A stretch of DNA of 64,000 nucleotides from VRUE01 sp963708115 (GTDB taxonomy: Bacteria; Actinomycetota; Thermoleophilia; Solirubrobacterales; 70-9): contig CAVPRX010000002.1 in NCBI GenBank assembly GCA_963708115.1, positions 248,001 through 312,000 on the forward strand, read 5' to 3'. Shown here piece after piece: positions 1 through 11,687 of the stretch. The notes beneath the pieces are model-generated. The model did no database searches. It was given only the letters and a program-made list of their open reading frames with translations, and had not been told where the DNA came from. A program made the translations under genes and the position numbers. Within the stretch, counting starts at the first letter, position 1; every line of letters begins with the position of its first letter.

Positions 1-900
1 ACCGAGGCAATCGCCAACCTGCACTGGTTTCCGGACGTGATCGAAGGGCACTTCGGCGATGGCTCGGACTTTGGTCTCGAGCTCAGCTACAGCCTGGAGG
101 AAGAGCTCCTCGGCACCGCCGGGGGAGTGCGCAACGCCGCCGATTTTCTCGGCGATTCGTTCCTCGTCGTCGCGGGCGACGCGCTGACCGACATCGACTT
201 CCGCGCGATGCGGGACTTCCACGCCTCCCACGACGGCCTGGCGACGCTGGCCACCAAGCGGGTTCCGGACACCGACCAGTTCGGCGTCGTCATCGCCGAC
301 GGAGACGGACGCATCCAGGGCTTTCAGGAGAAGCCCGATCCAGCCGAGGCGCTTTCGGATCTCGCCAACACCTGCATCTACATGTTTCGCGCCGAGGTCT
401 TCGACTACTTCCCGGCGCCGGGAACGAGCAACGACGCCGGCCCCGACGACCCACCCGAGTTCGCCGACTGGGCAAAGGACGTCTTCCCCGCCCTGCTGGA
501 GGCCGACGTGCCCTTCTACTCGCACGAGATCGACGCCTACTGGAACGACATCGGCAACCTCGACGAGCTGCGGCAGGGCAACCTCGACGCACTGCACGGC
601 GCAGTCGAGGTCGAGCCCGGCGCACCGCTGGTCTCGGAGGGCGTGCGGGCGGCAAGCTCGCTTGACGGCGCCGAGGTGACCGCGCCTGTCCTGGTCGGGA
701 GCGGGGTCGAGATCGGTGCCGACGTGCGGATCGAGGGTCCGGCGATCATCGGCGACGGTTGCCGGATCGGCGACGGCGCCATCGTCCGCGATTCGATCCT
801 GCTCGAAGGGGCCGAGCTGCCGCCGAAGTCGATCCTGATAGGCGGCATCGCGGCTAAGAGCCCCTCCCAAAATGACCGCGGCCCGGATGAGGCCGAATGA
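1..900 (+). CDS. Sugar-phosphate nucleotidyltransferase (mannose-1-phosphate guanylyltransferase-like), 3' part
   Basis: The reading frame is open from base 1, so the true start lies upstream of the window; 299 codons are visible. The visible part holds the second half of a GT-A nucleotidyltransferase fold (EELLGTAGGVRNA, VVAGDALTDIDF, GFQEKP, YWNDIGNLDE), followed by a C-terminal left-handed beta-helix of hexapeptide repeats (VLVGSGVEIGADV, IIGDGCRIGDGA). Enzymes of this build make GDP-mannose or other NDP-sugars for cell-wall and exopolysaccharide synthesis. The exact nucleotide and sugar cannot be decided without the missing N-terminal signature. A strong hairpin follows at 930-952. Confidence 0.85.
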   Translation, partial: TEAIANLHWFPDVIEGHFGDGSDFGLELSYSLEEELLGTAGGVRNAADFLGDSFLVVAGDALTDIDFRAMRDFHASHDGLATLATKRVPDTDQFGVVIADGDGRIQGFQEKPDPAEALSDLANTCIYMFRAEVFDYFPAPGTSNDAGPDDPPEFADWAKDVFPALLEADVPFYSHEIDAYWNDIGNLDELRQGNLDALHGAVEVEPGAPLVSEGVRAASSLDGAEVTAPVLVGSGVEIGADVRIEGPAIIGDGCRIGDGAIVRDSILLEGAELPPKSILIGGIAAKSPSQNDRGPDEAE

Positions 901-929
901 CGCTGCGCGATACGGCCCTTCCCCGACAT

Positions 930-952
930 CCCGCGTAGCGCTGCTACGCGGG
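930..952 (+). terminator. Hairpin terminator after the nucleotidyltransferase gene
   Basis: Perfect 10-bp stem CCCGCGTAGC / GCTACGCGGG around a 3-nt loop, 30 nt after the stop codon. There is no T-run, which is common for terminators in high-GC actinomycetes. It separates the upstream gene from comF. Confidence 0.6.
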
Positions 953-1054
953 AGTCGTGTAGTGACCGTCTCGCTTGGTCATCGACCTCCCCGGACTCGC
1001 GCTCATTTCGGTCGGGACTCTTCCGCGCAAGAGGCTTGACAAAGAATTGACATT

Positions 1055-1095
1055 CGGCGCGCCACACGCGCGCCGCCGGCCCGGACGATCGGGCC
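1055..1095 (+). promoter_or_regulatory. Fixed-register upstream element, copy 1 (comF)
   Basis: The core CCACACGCGCG ends at 1072, exactly 23 nt before the comF ATG. Here the element is also an inverted repeat, CGGCGCG-CCACACG-CGCGCCG (1055-1075). The spacer can form GGCCCG/CGGGCC and carries TCGG at -7 to -4 from the start codon. Two TTGACA hexamers (1036-1041 and 1047-1052) lie just upstream. No purine-rich Shine-Dalgarno sequence is seen. The same element precedes three other genes in this window at the same spacing. Function is inferred, not known. Confidence 0.7.
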
Positions 1096-1719
1096 ATGAA
1101 GCTCCTCCAGGCAGTTGCCACGGCCATCGTCCCGCCGCTCTGCGCCGCGTGCGGGCGAGCCTGTCGCCCCGAGGCGACGCTCTGCACCCGCTGCTCGCGC
1201 CGGCTGGCCGAAGCCGATCCCCTGGAGGGCTTCGGTGCACCGGGGCTGGACCGCGCCTGGTCCTCCGCCTCCCATGAGGGCGTCGCCCGCGACCTGGTTA
1301 CAGCCCTCAAGTTCCGCCGCCTTCTTCCCGTCGCCGATCTGATCGCCGACCGCATCCAGTGGCTTGCCCCGGCAACCCTGCTGAGCGGCACGATCGTCCC
1401 CGTCCCCACCGCGCCTCTGCGCTTTGCCCTCCGTGGCTTCGACCCCGCAGCCGAGGTAGCGGCAGCGCTGGCCGAGCGGACCGAGCTGCCGCTGGAGGCC
1501 TGTCTGGCTCGCCGTGGGGGAGGCCGCCAGGTGGGCAAGCGGCGGGCCGAGCGCATAGGGCACCCACCAGTAGTCCAAGCTCGCGGCAAAGTGCCTCGCA
1601 GCGTCCTCCTGGTAGACGACGTCCTGACCACCGGCGCCACGCTCGCCTCCTGCGCTCGGGCCCTTCGCCATTCCGGAGCCATTCGAATCGCCGCAATCAC
1701 CTTCACAAGGCGCTTGTGA
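1096..1719 (+). CDS. comF: ComF family phosphoribosyltransferase-like protein
   Basis: A 207-residue ComF-family protein. The N-terminus has the zinc-ribbon cysteines (CAACGRAC, then CTRC), and the C-terminus has the type I phosphoribosyltransferase PRPP loop VLLVDDVLTTGATL. ComF proteins are cytoplasmic and support natural transformation, probably in handling incoming single-stranded DNA, although the biochemical reaction is not settled. The start is fixed by the zinc-ribbon spacing and by the conserved element ending 23 nt upstream. It stands alone; an inverted-repeat element (1723-1826) follows the stop. The shared upstream element links it to the TadE-like genes at 54.7-58.6 kb. Confidence 0.9.
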   Translation: MKLLQAVATAIVPPLCAACGRACRPEATLCTRCSRRLAEADPLEGFGAPGLDRAWSSASHEGVARDLVTALKFRRLLPVADLIADRIQWLAPATLLSGTIVPVPTAPLRFALRGFDPAAEVAAALAERTELPLEACLARRGGGRQVGKRRAERIGHPPVVQARGKVPRSVLLVDDVLTTGATLASCARALRHSGAIRIAAITFTRRL

Positions 1720-1722
1720 GAA

Positions 1723-1826
1723 GAGGGGATCGGGTGCCCCCTCAGAGGAACTTGTGAGCTCACTGGGAATGGCGCCTCCGCAGGGCAACCATCGCGGGTT
1801 CCGTCGAGGGGGCACCCGATCCCCTC
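1723..1826 (-). repeat. Hairpin repeat family element, copy 1
   Basis: Perfect 21-bp inverted repeat (1723-1743 against 1806-1826) enclosing a 62-nt loop. Read on the minus strand, the loop starts GACGGAACCCGC and ends GAGCTCACAAGTTCC. The same inner sequences occur in the elements at 12188-12293 and 38019-38123. GGAAC and GTTCC can extend the stem beyond a small bulge, and ATGG...GCCAT forms an inner hairpin. It lies between two co-directional genes, comF and the hibernation factor. Confidence 0.8.
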
Positions 1827-1913
1827 ATCGCCCACAACATCTGCCGAAGTTCCTCTTGTCGCGCTTCGGGTAGAGGCGTAGCATCGAGGTAGACCCAGAC
1901 AGAGGAGGCCAAT

Positions 1914-2267
1914 ATGCGGATTGAGGTGCGTGGGCGCAACGTCGAGATCGATGACGAGCTGCGGGAACACATCTTCAAGCGATTTCGCCGTGTCGGCAGG
2001 CAAGTCTCTGAGCTGGCGATGCTCGAAGTGATCGTCTGGGAAGAGAAGAACCCCGCGATTGCCGACAGCCAGGTGGCCGAGGCCACGCTGAGGCTCAAAG
2101 GAGTGACCCTGCACGCCAAAGAGTGCTCGCCGGAGATGGCCCATAGCGTCCATGAACTCGCCGAGGACATCCGCCGCCAGGTCAAGAAGCACCGCGAGAA
2201 GCGTCGCAAGCGCAGTCGGACGCGCAAGCTCGTGAATCAGGTGCGCGGTCGCACCGTCGAGACCTAG
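1914..2267 (+). CDS. Ribosome hibernation promoting factor, short form (HPF/RaiA family)
   Basis: A 117-residue sigma-54 modulation/S30EA family protein beginning MRIEVRGRNVEIDDELREH, with a very basic tail (KKHREKRRKRSRTRK). Family members bind the decoding centre of the 30S subunit and form inactive ribosomes under stress or in stationary phase. Only the N-terminal S30AE domain is present; the C-terminal dimerisation domain of long HPFs is absent, so it belongs with the short forms or YfiA-like proteins. A good Shine-Dalgarno sequence (AGAGGAGG) lies about 6 nt before the ATG. Confidence 0.88.
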   Translation: MRIEVRGRNVEIDDELREHIFKRFRRVGRQVSELAMLEVIVWEEKNPAIADSQVAEATLRLKGVTLHAKECSPEMAHSVHELAEDIRRQVKKHREKRRKRSRTRKLVNQVRGRTVET

Positions 2268-2381
2268 AAGCCGGGCGCAGCGGCCTCGCCGCTGATAGGT
2301 TCAATTTTCTTGAATAAAACATCATTTTCCGTAACGATAGACACCCCCCAATGAGGGGACCAGTCAATCGAAAGGAAAAGG

Positions 2382-3092
2382 ATGATTCACAACCTAAAAG
2401 CCCTGGGCCTTGCCCTGGTGGCGACCTTTGCTCTGAGCGCCATGGCTGCGTCGGCTGCGTCTGCCCAGCAAGGCGTACTCACATCGGATGGCCCGGTGAC
2501 ACTCGACATGTTCGAAACAGGTGCTGGTCAGAACGCCACAACAATGTTTGGCGAAAAGATCGAATGCGCGGGAACCATCTATACAGGACACCAGTACAAC
2601 GTCACACCGCACATGCCGATTCCCGGTCCCACGACGACAATCACAGTCACCCCACACTACAACAACGCCAACTGTACAGCGTTCCCGGGGCCAACCAAAG
2701 CGACAATCACAATGAATGGCTGCGACTTCGTGTTCCACATCGGCAACACAGTCGCCGCCGACCGGTATGCCCTCTTCGCCGACATAGTTTGCCCGGCGGG
2801 TCAGAAAATCGAAAAGCACGTCTATCTTGCGCCCAATAACGAGGAAGCTTCGTGGTGTACATACACAATCGGACCACAGGCGGGTCTTCCCGGAGGCCGT
2901 CTGACAACCACAACAAACGGCGCCGAAGATGTCGACATCGTCGGAGCTTTCAAAAGCATCCACGTTGAAAAACACGGGTTGTGCGGAGCCGGAACAACCA
3001 ATTTCGGCGAATGGGACGTTGACCTCACAGTCAAGGGCACAGGCCCAGGAGGAATGCCGACAGGCATCACAGTCACCGACGCGCTCGTATAG
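2382..3092 (+). CDS. Secreted hypothetical protein, threonine-rich
   Basis: A 236-residue protein with a clear signal peptide (basic MIHNLK, hydrophobic core to about residue 24, cleavage after ASAASA). The mature part is rich in Thr, Asn and Gly with a few cysteines and is probably an all-beta extracellular protein. No catalytic motif is recognised. Base use is unlike its neighbours: Thr is mostly ACA and Asn mostly AAC, and the gene and its AT-rich leader (2300-2345) have visibly lower GC than flanking genes, which may reflect transfer or selection for expression. A GGAAAAGG sequence precedes the ATG. A strong hairpin follows at 3112-3140. Confidence 0.75.
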   Translation: MIHNLKALGLALVATFALSAMAASAASAQQGVLTSDGPVTLDMFETGAGQNATTMFGEKIECAGTIYTGHQYNVTPHMPIPGPTTTITVTPHYNNANCTAFPGPTKATITMNGCDFVFHIGNTVAADRYALFADIVCPAGQKIEKHVYLAPNNEEASWCTYTIGPQAGLPGGRLTTTTNGAEDVDIVGAFKSIHVEKHGLCGAGTTNFGEWDVDLTVKGTGPGGMPTGITVTDALV

Positions 3093-3111
3093 CGCTAGGC
3101 CGACGTTTGGC

Positions 3112-3140
3112 GACCGGCCGGGAGCGATCCCGGGCCGGTC
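3112..3140 (+). terminator. GC-rich hairpin terminator
   Basis: GACCGGCC-GGGA / TCCC-g-GGCCGGTC around a GCGA loop with one bulged G, 20 nt after the stop codon of the secreted protein gene. No T-run follows. Confidence 0.6.
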
Positions 3141-3267
3141 GTCGCGGCCGAGACTTGCCCCGGGCCCCTCGCCGCTTTGAGCGGGGCCGCACCGCCGAAG
3201 CTTGAGCTGAGCCCAAGACAGCATTCCTTGACAGGTACGGAAATGCTCCGATAGCGTCCACCGGGCT

Positions 3268-4902
3268 TTGGGCAGGCTCGTCTCGATACTGGCGCTCGTC
3301 CTTGCCGGCGCGGCCTGCCTGCCCATTGGCGCACAGGCAGCCTTTGGGGTCGACGAATTCGACGTCACCCTCACCAACGAAGACGGCAGCCCCGCCGTTC
3401 AGGCGGGATCCCATCCTTTCGCGATGACGACCTCGTTGGAGATGAACCTCAGCGGCGAAGAAGCCGATGGGCGGCTTCGAGAGCTGTTCCTCGACCTCCC
3501 CCCGGGGCTGGTCGCAAGTACGATCTCCGTCCCTCGCTGCAAAGAGGCCGATTTCGAAACTCTCGATGAAGGCGTCAACGACTGCGCGCTGTCCACTGTG
3601 CTTGGCGTCGTATCGGCGGCGGTCGGCGAAGCCGGCAACTGGGGCACCACGCGAGTCTTCAACCTCGTGCCGCACTCCGGCGAGTTGATGCGGCTCGGTT
3701 TCCGGGTGGCCGGTGTCGAGAACGTCTTCGCCGATATCGAGCTCAGCCCTGAACCTCCCTATGAGGCGACGTTCAGCATCGGTGACTTCCCCGAATCGAT
3801 CGAGCTGTTCGGTGTCGAACTGCAGCTTTGGGGAGATCCTGCCAGCCCCACCCATGACGCACAGAGAGGGGGCCCCGTCAACTTGCCGGATGGACCGTTG
3901 CTGACCCTTTCGACGAGCTGCGAAGGGCCGCAGGCCATCTTTTATGAAGCCGTTTCCTGGGAAGGCGATGAAGATTCCGGCAACGCCCTCACCCATGACG
4001 GCGCCGGCGAACCCATGGGCTTCGTTGGCTGCGACCTGCTCAGCTTCGATCCCTCTGCGACTTCCCAGCTTACGACTGAGGCTTCCGGCAGCCCCACTGG
4101 ACTCGATGTCTCTGTTGCATTCGCCGATGAAGGCCTTGCCTCCCGGAAAGGCAAAGCGCAGTCCCAGGTTCGCGACCTTGCCCTCGTTCTGCCCGAAGGC
4201 ATGACTGCCGGCCCCTCGCTGACCGCGAGCTCCGGCGGCTGCTCGGAAGCGGACGTCGAAGCCGAGACCCCTGAATCGGCACCGGGAGATGGGTGCCCGG
4301 CAAGCTCGGAGGTGGGCACCGCCGAAGTCGAAAGTCCCTTGCTCGAAGAGCCGATCGACGGCACGGTCTACCGCGCCACTCCAAACGAAAACTTCGCGGA
4401 TTCGCCGATGGCGCTCTACGTGGTGCTGAAGAACGCGGACCTGGGGATAGTCATCGCGCAGCCGGTCGCCCTCGAAACGGACCCCGAAACCGGCCAGCTG
4501 TTCGCGGTTGCCGAAGAAATGCCCCAACTCCCGTTCAACGATCTCGACCTGCATCTCGACGACGGCAAAGCCGGCCCGCTGATCACCCCACCGCTCTGCG
4601 GCGAATACGAAACCGAGGCCGAATTCGAACCTTGGGCCGGGGAAGGGGGGCGCCTGATCTCCTCCACCTTTCAGATCAACTCCGGCCCGAACGGCGGCCC
4701 CTGTCCGACCGGCGCCGCCAAAACCCATTCGGAGTCCGGACCCCTGCCCCGGAGCTCGCCGCCGGCCGCAAGCGCGCCCGTCGTGCTTCCCCCGCCCGTC
4801 TTGCACAAGCATCGCTGTCGCAAGGGCAAGCACCTTGTCCGGCGCCACGGCAAGCTCCGCTGCGTAAGAACGCACCGCAAGCACAAACCCCACGCGCGCT
4901 GA
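3268..4902 (+). CDS. Large secreted hypothetical protein
   Basis: A 544-residue protein with a signal peptide (MGRLVSILALVLAGAACLPIGAQA) and a long, acidic, beta-rich mature region with regularly spaced Cys residues (VPRCKEADF, STSCEGPQ, VGCDLLSF, SGGCSEAD, PLCGEYE). The C-terminal ~45 residues are Pro-rich, then Lys/Arg/His-rich (HKHRCRKGKHLVRRHGKLRC), a pattern that could hold the protein to the cell wall. Similar long secreted proteins with this basic tail are, to my knowledge, frequent in Solirubrobacterales; function unknown. The start is a TTG at 3268, chosen because it begins the signal peptide. Confidence 0.75.
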   Translation: MGRLVSILALVLAGAACLPIGAQAAFGVDEFDVTLTNEDGSPAVQAGSHPFAMTTSLEMNLSGEEADGRLRELFLDLPPGLVASTISVPRCKEADFETLDEGVNDCALSTVLGVVSAAVGEAGNWGTTRVFNLVPHSGELMRLGFRVAGVENVFADIELSPEPPYEATFSIGDFPESIELFGVELQLWGDPASPTHDAQRGGPVNLPDGPLLTLSTSCEGPQAIFYEAVSWEGDEDSGNALTHDGAGEPMGFVGCDLLSFDPSATSQLTTEASGSPTGLDVSVAFADEGLASRKGKAQSQVRDLALVLPEGMTAGPSLTASSGGCSEADVEAETPESAPGDGCPASSEVGTAEVESPLLEEPIDGTVYRATPNENFADSPMALYVVLKNADLGIVIAQPVALETDPETGQLFAVAEEMPQLPFNDLDLHLDDGKAGPLITPPLCGEYETEAEFEPWAGEGGRLISSTFQINSGPNGGPCPTGAAKTHSESGPLPRSSPPAASAPVVLPPPVLHKHRCRKGKHLVRRHGKLRCVRTHRKHKPHAR

Positions 4903-4957
4903 CCCCCGGCCCTACTCCGGACCAAGCCCACAAGCGCAAGACAGCTACCCTTGAGCA

Positions 4958-7799
<2,842 letters not shown>

Positions 7800-7809
7800 C
7801 CGGCGCCCG

Positions 7810-8217
7810 ATGACGCACGACCCCGTCCGCGAGTTCATCCGCGCCTTCAATGAGCGCGACCTCGACGCTTTTGTCGGCGTTCTCGATCCCTCGGTCGAGC
7901 TTCACTCGATGAAGGGCTTGCGGAAAGGCAGGGACGCGGCGCGGCTCTGGGCGACCCGGGAGCCCGGGGGCGTGCAGCAGACGATCGAGCTGGACGAGCT
8001 GTTCGAGGATGGGACCGAGTCCGGCGGCGGCGGGGCGCTCGCCCTGGTCAAGCGTGTGTGGCATTGGGCTGAGGACGGCTCGCACGCAAACACCGAGGAG
8101 ATGGCGTGGCTCTTCGAGTTGCACGATCACCGGATCCGCAGCTGGCGCCCGTTCGAGGATCGCGAGTCCGCCTGGCGGGCGTACCATCTACGCGATGGAG
8201 CAGATCGCCGCATCTAA
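7810..8217 (+). CDS. NTF2/SnoaL-like fold protein
   Basis: A 135-residue protein starting MTHDPVREFIRAFNERDLDAF, the typical opening of SnoaL-like NTF2-superfamily proteins (helix, then 'DPSVELHS' strand). Such proteins may be small-ligand-binding or isomerase-like; no catalytic residues can be assigned. It begins 10 nt after secA and overlaps the methyltransferase start by 23 nt, suggesting translational coupling with the next gene. Confidence 0.7.
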   Translation: MTHDPVREFIRAFNERDLDAFVGVLDPSVELHSMKGLRKGRDAARLWATREPGGVQQTIELDELFEDGTESGGGGALALVKRVWHWAEDGSHANTEEMAWLFELHDHRIRSWRPFEDRESAWRAYHLRDGADRRI

Positions 8218-9061
8218 CAGGGAGGCGACCGACGCTTGGAGTGGGCCGCTGTTCGACCGCTTCGTCCAGTTTCGCGACCTCGTCACCGGCGGGTTGGGCG
8301 CGCACGGCGAAGCGGCGTTGAAGGCGTATCCACCGCCTCCCGCGGGTCGGGTGCTCGATCTCGGTTGTGGCTTCGGCGATACGACTCAACGGCTCGCCGC
8401 GCTCGTCGGTCCCGGCGGCGAGGCGGTCGGCGTCGACGTCTCCGAGCCTTTTGTCGCTGCAGCACGTGGCGAGGCGGAGGCGGTCGGCGTCGACAACGTG
8501 CGCTTCCTCAGTGGCGACGTCCAGGTCATGGATCTCGGAGAGGGCTACGACTACGCCTTTTCGCGCATGGGAATCATGTTCTTCGCCAATCCCGTGCAGG
8601 CGCTGCGCAACGTGCGGTCGGCGCTGGCGCCTGGCGGGCGGTTTTGCGCGATCGTCTGGCGGCGCAAGCTCGACAACGCCTGGCTGAACCGTGCCGAGCA
8701 GGTCGTCGAGGGGTACCTCGAGCGCCCCGAGGAGACCGACGAGCCGACCTGCGGCCCGGGACCGTTCTCGATGGCTGACGCCGACACCGTGAGCGAGCAG
8801 CTCTCGATCGCCGGCTTCGAGCAGATCTCGCTGCGGCGCTGCGACCTGCCGATCAAGATCGGCAACGATCTCGAGCACGCGGTCGAGTTCAACATGTCGC
8901 TGGGCCCAGCGGGAGAGGTGCTGCGGCTCTGGGGAGACCGTGTCGAGGAGATCCGCCCGAAGATCGCCGCCGACCTGCGCGAGACGCTCGCCGAGTTCGA
9001 CGGTCCCGACGGCGTGATCGCACCGGCCTCCACCTGGATCATCGGCGCCGTCGCACCCTGA
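8195..9061 (+). CDS. SAM-dependent methyltransferase (class I)
   Basis: A 288-residue Rossmann-fold methyltransferase. Motif I is VLDLGCGFGDTTQRLA, with the acidic motif II residue in AVGVDVSEPFVAAA and motif IV in RMGIMFFANPVQALRNV. The substrate is unknown; the ubiE/COQ5-like layout suggests a small molecule. The ATG at 8195 overlaps the end of the preceding gene. The C-terminal ~100 residues form a substrate cap with no recognised signature. Confidence 0.8.
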   Translation: MEQIAASNREATDAWSGPLFDRFVQFRDLVTGGLGAHGEAALKAYPPPPAGRVLDLGCGFGDTTQRLAALVGPGGEAVGVDVSEPFVAAARGEAEAVGVDNVRFLSGDVQVMDLGEGYDYAFSRMGIMFFANPVQALRNVRSALAPGGRFCAIVWRRKLDNAWLNRAEQVVEGYLERPEETDEPTCGPGPFSMADADTVSEQLSIAGFEQISLRRCDLPIKIGNDLEHAVEFNMSLGPAGEVLRLWGDRVEEIRPKIAADLRETLAEFDGPDGVIAPASTWIIGAVAP

Positions 9062-9103
9062 GCACCACTGCTGCTCGAGGGCTGCGCCTACTAGGCTGTC
9101 GGC

Positions 9104-10223
9104 ATGGCCGATGTCGCCTCGACCGAATCGGTACCGGCGCGGCTCGCCGAGATCCGCGAGCAGTTGAAGCTGCTCTCGGACTACCTTTGACCCGGCTTCG
9201 CTGCGGGACGAAGCAGAGCGGCTGGAGGAGGAGATGGGCCGTCCCGGCTTCTGGGACGACCAGGAGAAGGCGGCGGGCGTCTCGGCGGCCCATGCTCGCG
9301 CCCAGCGCAAGCTGAAGACCTTCGAGGAGCTGGAGTCCGAGGCGGGGGACCTCGCCGAGCTGGCCGAGATGGCGGCCGAAGACGAGGAGATGGCCGCCGA
9401 GCTTGCGACCCAGATGGCCTCGGTCGAAAGGCGCCTGGCCGAGCTCGAAGAGGCGCGCCTGTTCAGCGGCAAATACGACGCCGGCGACGCCGTGGTCACC
9501 GTTCACGCCGGCGCCGGCGGAACCGATTCCCAGGACTGGGCCGAGATCCTCCTGCGGATGTACCTGCGCTGGGCCGAGCGCCGCGGCTTCGAGGTCGAGA
9601 TGAAGGAGGCCTCGCCGGGGGAGGAGGCCGGCCTCAAGTCGGCGACCTTCATCGCCCGGGGCGAGAACGCCTACGGGCTGTTCGCCGCCGAGCGCGGCGT
9701 CCACCGGCTGGTCCGGATCTCCCCCTTCGACTCCTCGGCGCGGCGCCACACCAGCTTCGCCCAGGTCGACGTCGGGCCGTTGGTCGACGAGGGGGTCGAG
9801 GTCGAGATAAACGACGACGAGCTGCGGATCGACACCTACCGCGCCTCAGGCGCGGGTGGCCAGCACGTCAACAAGACCGACTCGGCCGTGCGGATAACGC
9901 ACCTGCCGACCGGCGTCGTCGTGCAGTGCCAGAACGAGCGCTCGCAGACCCAGAACAAGGCCGTCGCGATGCAGCTGCTGCGCTCGAAGCTGATCGAGCT
10001 GGAGGAGCGCAAACGGGCGGAGACGCTGGCCAAGGAGCGCGGCGAGGTCAAGGAAGTCGCCTGGGGGTCGCAGATCCGCAGCTACTTCCTGCACCCCGAC
10101 CAGCGGGTCAAAGACCACCGCACGGGGCACGAGGTCGGCGATGCACAGCGGGTCCTGGATGGCGACATCGACGACTTCATTAGGGACTACCTGAACAAGA
10201 CCGCGGCCTCCTCGGCGAACTAG
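9104..10223 (+). CDS. prfB: Peptide chain release factor 2, with +1 programmed frameshift
   Basis: RF2 ends translation at UGA and UAA. The first 28 codons (MADVASTES...LLSDYL) end at an in-frame TGA (9188-9190) in the classic slip site CTT-TGA-C. A +1 shift continues as LDPASLRDEAERLEEEMGRPGFW to 10223, giving about 372 residues. The codon-recognition motif SPF (RISPFDSSARRHTS) and the catalytic GGQ (ASGAGGQHVNK) are present. This autoregulatory frameshift is established for bacterial prfB. A strong upstream Shine-Dalgarno-like stimulator is not obvious here. Annotating only from 9234 would lose the N-terminus. Confidence 0.95.
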
Positions 10224-10484
10224 GCCCTCGCTACGTATCGTCGGTAAAGGCCTGAGCTCCGCAGGCGATCTCAAGGCTCTGGAGCTGAGACTCCGGGCCC
10301 GAGCAAGGCGCTCGAAGAGAGCCTCGAAACTCGGGTGGCTCGTCATCTGCCCTGACAGGATCGGCCGTGGAATTGGCTAGGTGGTTTGGTGTCGCCGAGC
10401 GAGGCGCTGAGTACCTCAGCAATCGGTCGCGACCGGTGCAGAGGCCGGAGAGTCCGGGAGTTGGCTGACCGGGCTGCGCGGGTG
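10224..10484. other. Intergenic region without a supported gene
   Basis: About 260 bp between prfB and the 3' end of the convergent secreted-protein gene. Several short GC-rich inverted repeats could terminate one or both transcripts, but none is outstanding. No RNA gene or conserved motif was recognised. Confidence 0.5.
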
Positions 10485-11099
10485 CTAGCGCGGGGAAAGC
10501 GCGAGTCGCCGGAAGGGGCAGCCGGTGCTCTTCGCCGAGGCGATGTCGATCTGAACGGAGAGATGCTTCGGGCTGTCGCGACCATGCAGGTTCTCGACTA
10601 GGCGGAGGACGCCGCTGCGGCCCAGGTGACGGTGCACGGTGCCGAGATTGCCGATCTTGAGCGAGGCGGACGTCGGCTCATAGGCCGTGTATCCGATCGT
10701 CAACTTCAGCTTGTCGCCCTGTCCTGGCGTGGTGGCCTCACCGTGGGCGCTGCGCAGGATGCACTCTTCCGGAGCTGGAGCGCCGGAGCCCGCAGCCTTC
10801 TTACGGCGTTCGGCGGCTTCTTCTTCGCAGATTTCCTTGACTTCGCCGGCGTTGAGCTCGCCTTCGTCGAATTCTTCTTCGGCTTCCTCGCAGGCGCCTT
10901 CTTCGATTTCGCCTTCGCTCTCGTCTTCTTCGCCTTCGTCTTCGGCTGCGAATTCTTCTTCGAAGGCGAGCGGCGTCGCGCCGGGAACGAGTGGAGCCGC
11001 ATGGGCGGCGCCGGCCAGAAGAAGGCCCGAGAGGGCGAGAAGGACTACGAGGATGGGAAGCCTGAGCAGCGGCAGTCTGGTGGGCATGGGCAAATCCAT
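10485..11099 (-). CDS. Secreted acidic protein with a beta-sandwich-like C-terminus
   Basis: A 204-residue protein with a signal peptide (MDLPMPTRLPLLRLPILVVL..., cleavage near AHAAP), then an extremely Glu/Asp-rich segment (about residues 46-95, with scattered Cys) and a C-terminal region (EECILRSAHGEATTPGQGDK...). The acidic stretch resembles calcium-binding or spacer regions of wall-associated proteins. No enzyme motif is seen. A second in-frame ATG at 11087 is an equally good start. Confidence 0.65.
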   Translation of the reverse strand: MDLPMPTRLPLLRLPILVVLLALSGLLLAGAAHAAPLVPGATPLAFEEEFAAEDEGEEDESEGEIEEGACEEAEEEFDEGELNAGEVKEICEEEAAERRKKAAGSGAPAPEECILRSAHGEATTPGQGDKLKLTIGYTAYEPTSASLKIGNLGTVHRHLGRSGVLRLVENLHGRDSPKHLSVQIDIASAKSTGCPFRRLALSPR

Positions 11100-11129
11100 C
11101 GGCTCGTCACGGCGCCCCCTTTAGCCAAG

Positions 11130-11687
11130 TCAGCGTATTCCCGAACTCTCCATTCGCAAAAGGGCCTCCTTCATCGGTAGTCCGCCGCCATATCCACCCA
11201 GCCCGCCGCTGCTGCGCAGGACACGGTGGCAGGGGACGACGATCGGGATCGGGTTGGAGCCACAGGCCGTGCCCGCCGCGCGTACCGCGCGCTCGTTCCC
11301 GGCGCTGCGGGCTATCTCGGTGTAGTTGCGGGTCTTGCCGTAGGGGATGCGATCGATGGCCCGCAGGGCGCGCCGGCGGAAGCCCTTGCTGAGCTGCCAG
11401 TCGAGCGGCAGGTCGAACTCGTGCAGGCGGCCCTCGAAGTAGAGGTCGAGCTGACGGCGGGCCTCGTCGAGGCGAGTCGGGGCCTCCATGACCCGCGGCG
11501 AGACCCGTGCCGCCAGGTCCTCCAGCGTCTCCTCGGAGTCGTAGTTCGGCAGGCCGACCTTGACCAGGCCCTTGGGGGTGGTGGCGAGGAGCAGGGGACC
11601 GAACGGGGAGTCGGTGGTGGCGTAGGCGACGTCGAGCAGGCCCTCGGCTGCCGCCCGCTCGGCGAGATGTTCGAGGCTTGCCTTCAT
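11130..11687 (-). CDS. ogt: Methylated-DNA--[protein]-cysteine S-methyltransferase (Ogt-type)
   Basis: A 185-residue suicide repair protein that moves the methyl group from O6-methylguanine to its own cysteine. The active site IPIVVPCHRV and the C-terminal GGLGGYGGGLPMKEALLRME are intact, as is the DNA-binding helix region RIPYGKTRNYTEIA. Its start overlaps the stop of the sigma-factor gene by 4 nt (ATGA), so the two are one transcription unit. Confidence 0.93.
   Translation of the reverse strand: MKASLEHLAERAAAEGLLDVAYATTDSPFGPLLLATTPKGLVKVGLPNYDSEETLEDLAARVSPRVMEAPTRLDEARRQLDLYFEGRLHEFDLPLDWQLSKGFRRRALRAIDRIPYGKTRNYTEIARSAGNERAVRAAGTACGSNPIPIVVPCHRVLRSSGGLGGYGGGLPMKEALLRMESSGIR

Noticed and set aside
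1036..1052. Tandem TTGACA boxes as a normal sigma-70 promoter for comF
   Set aside because: No matching -10 hexamer is found 16-18 bp downstream; that position is occupied by the GC-rich conserved element. Kept only as a note.
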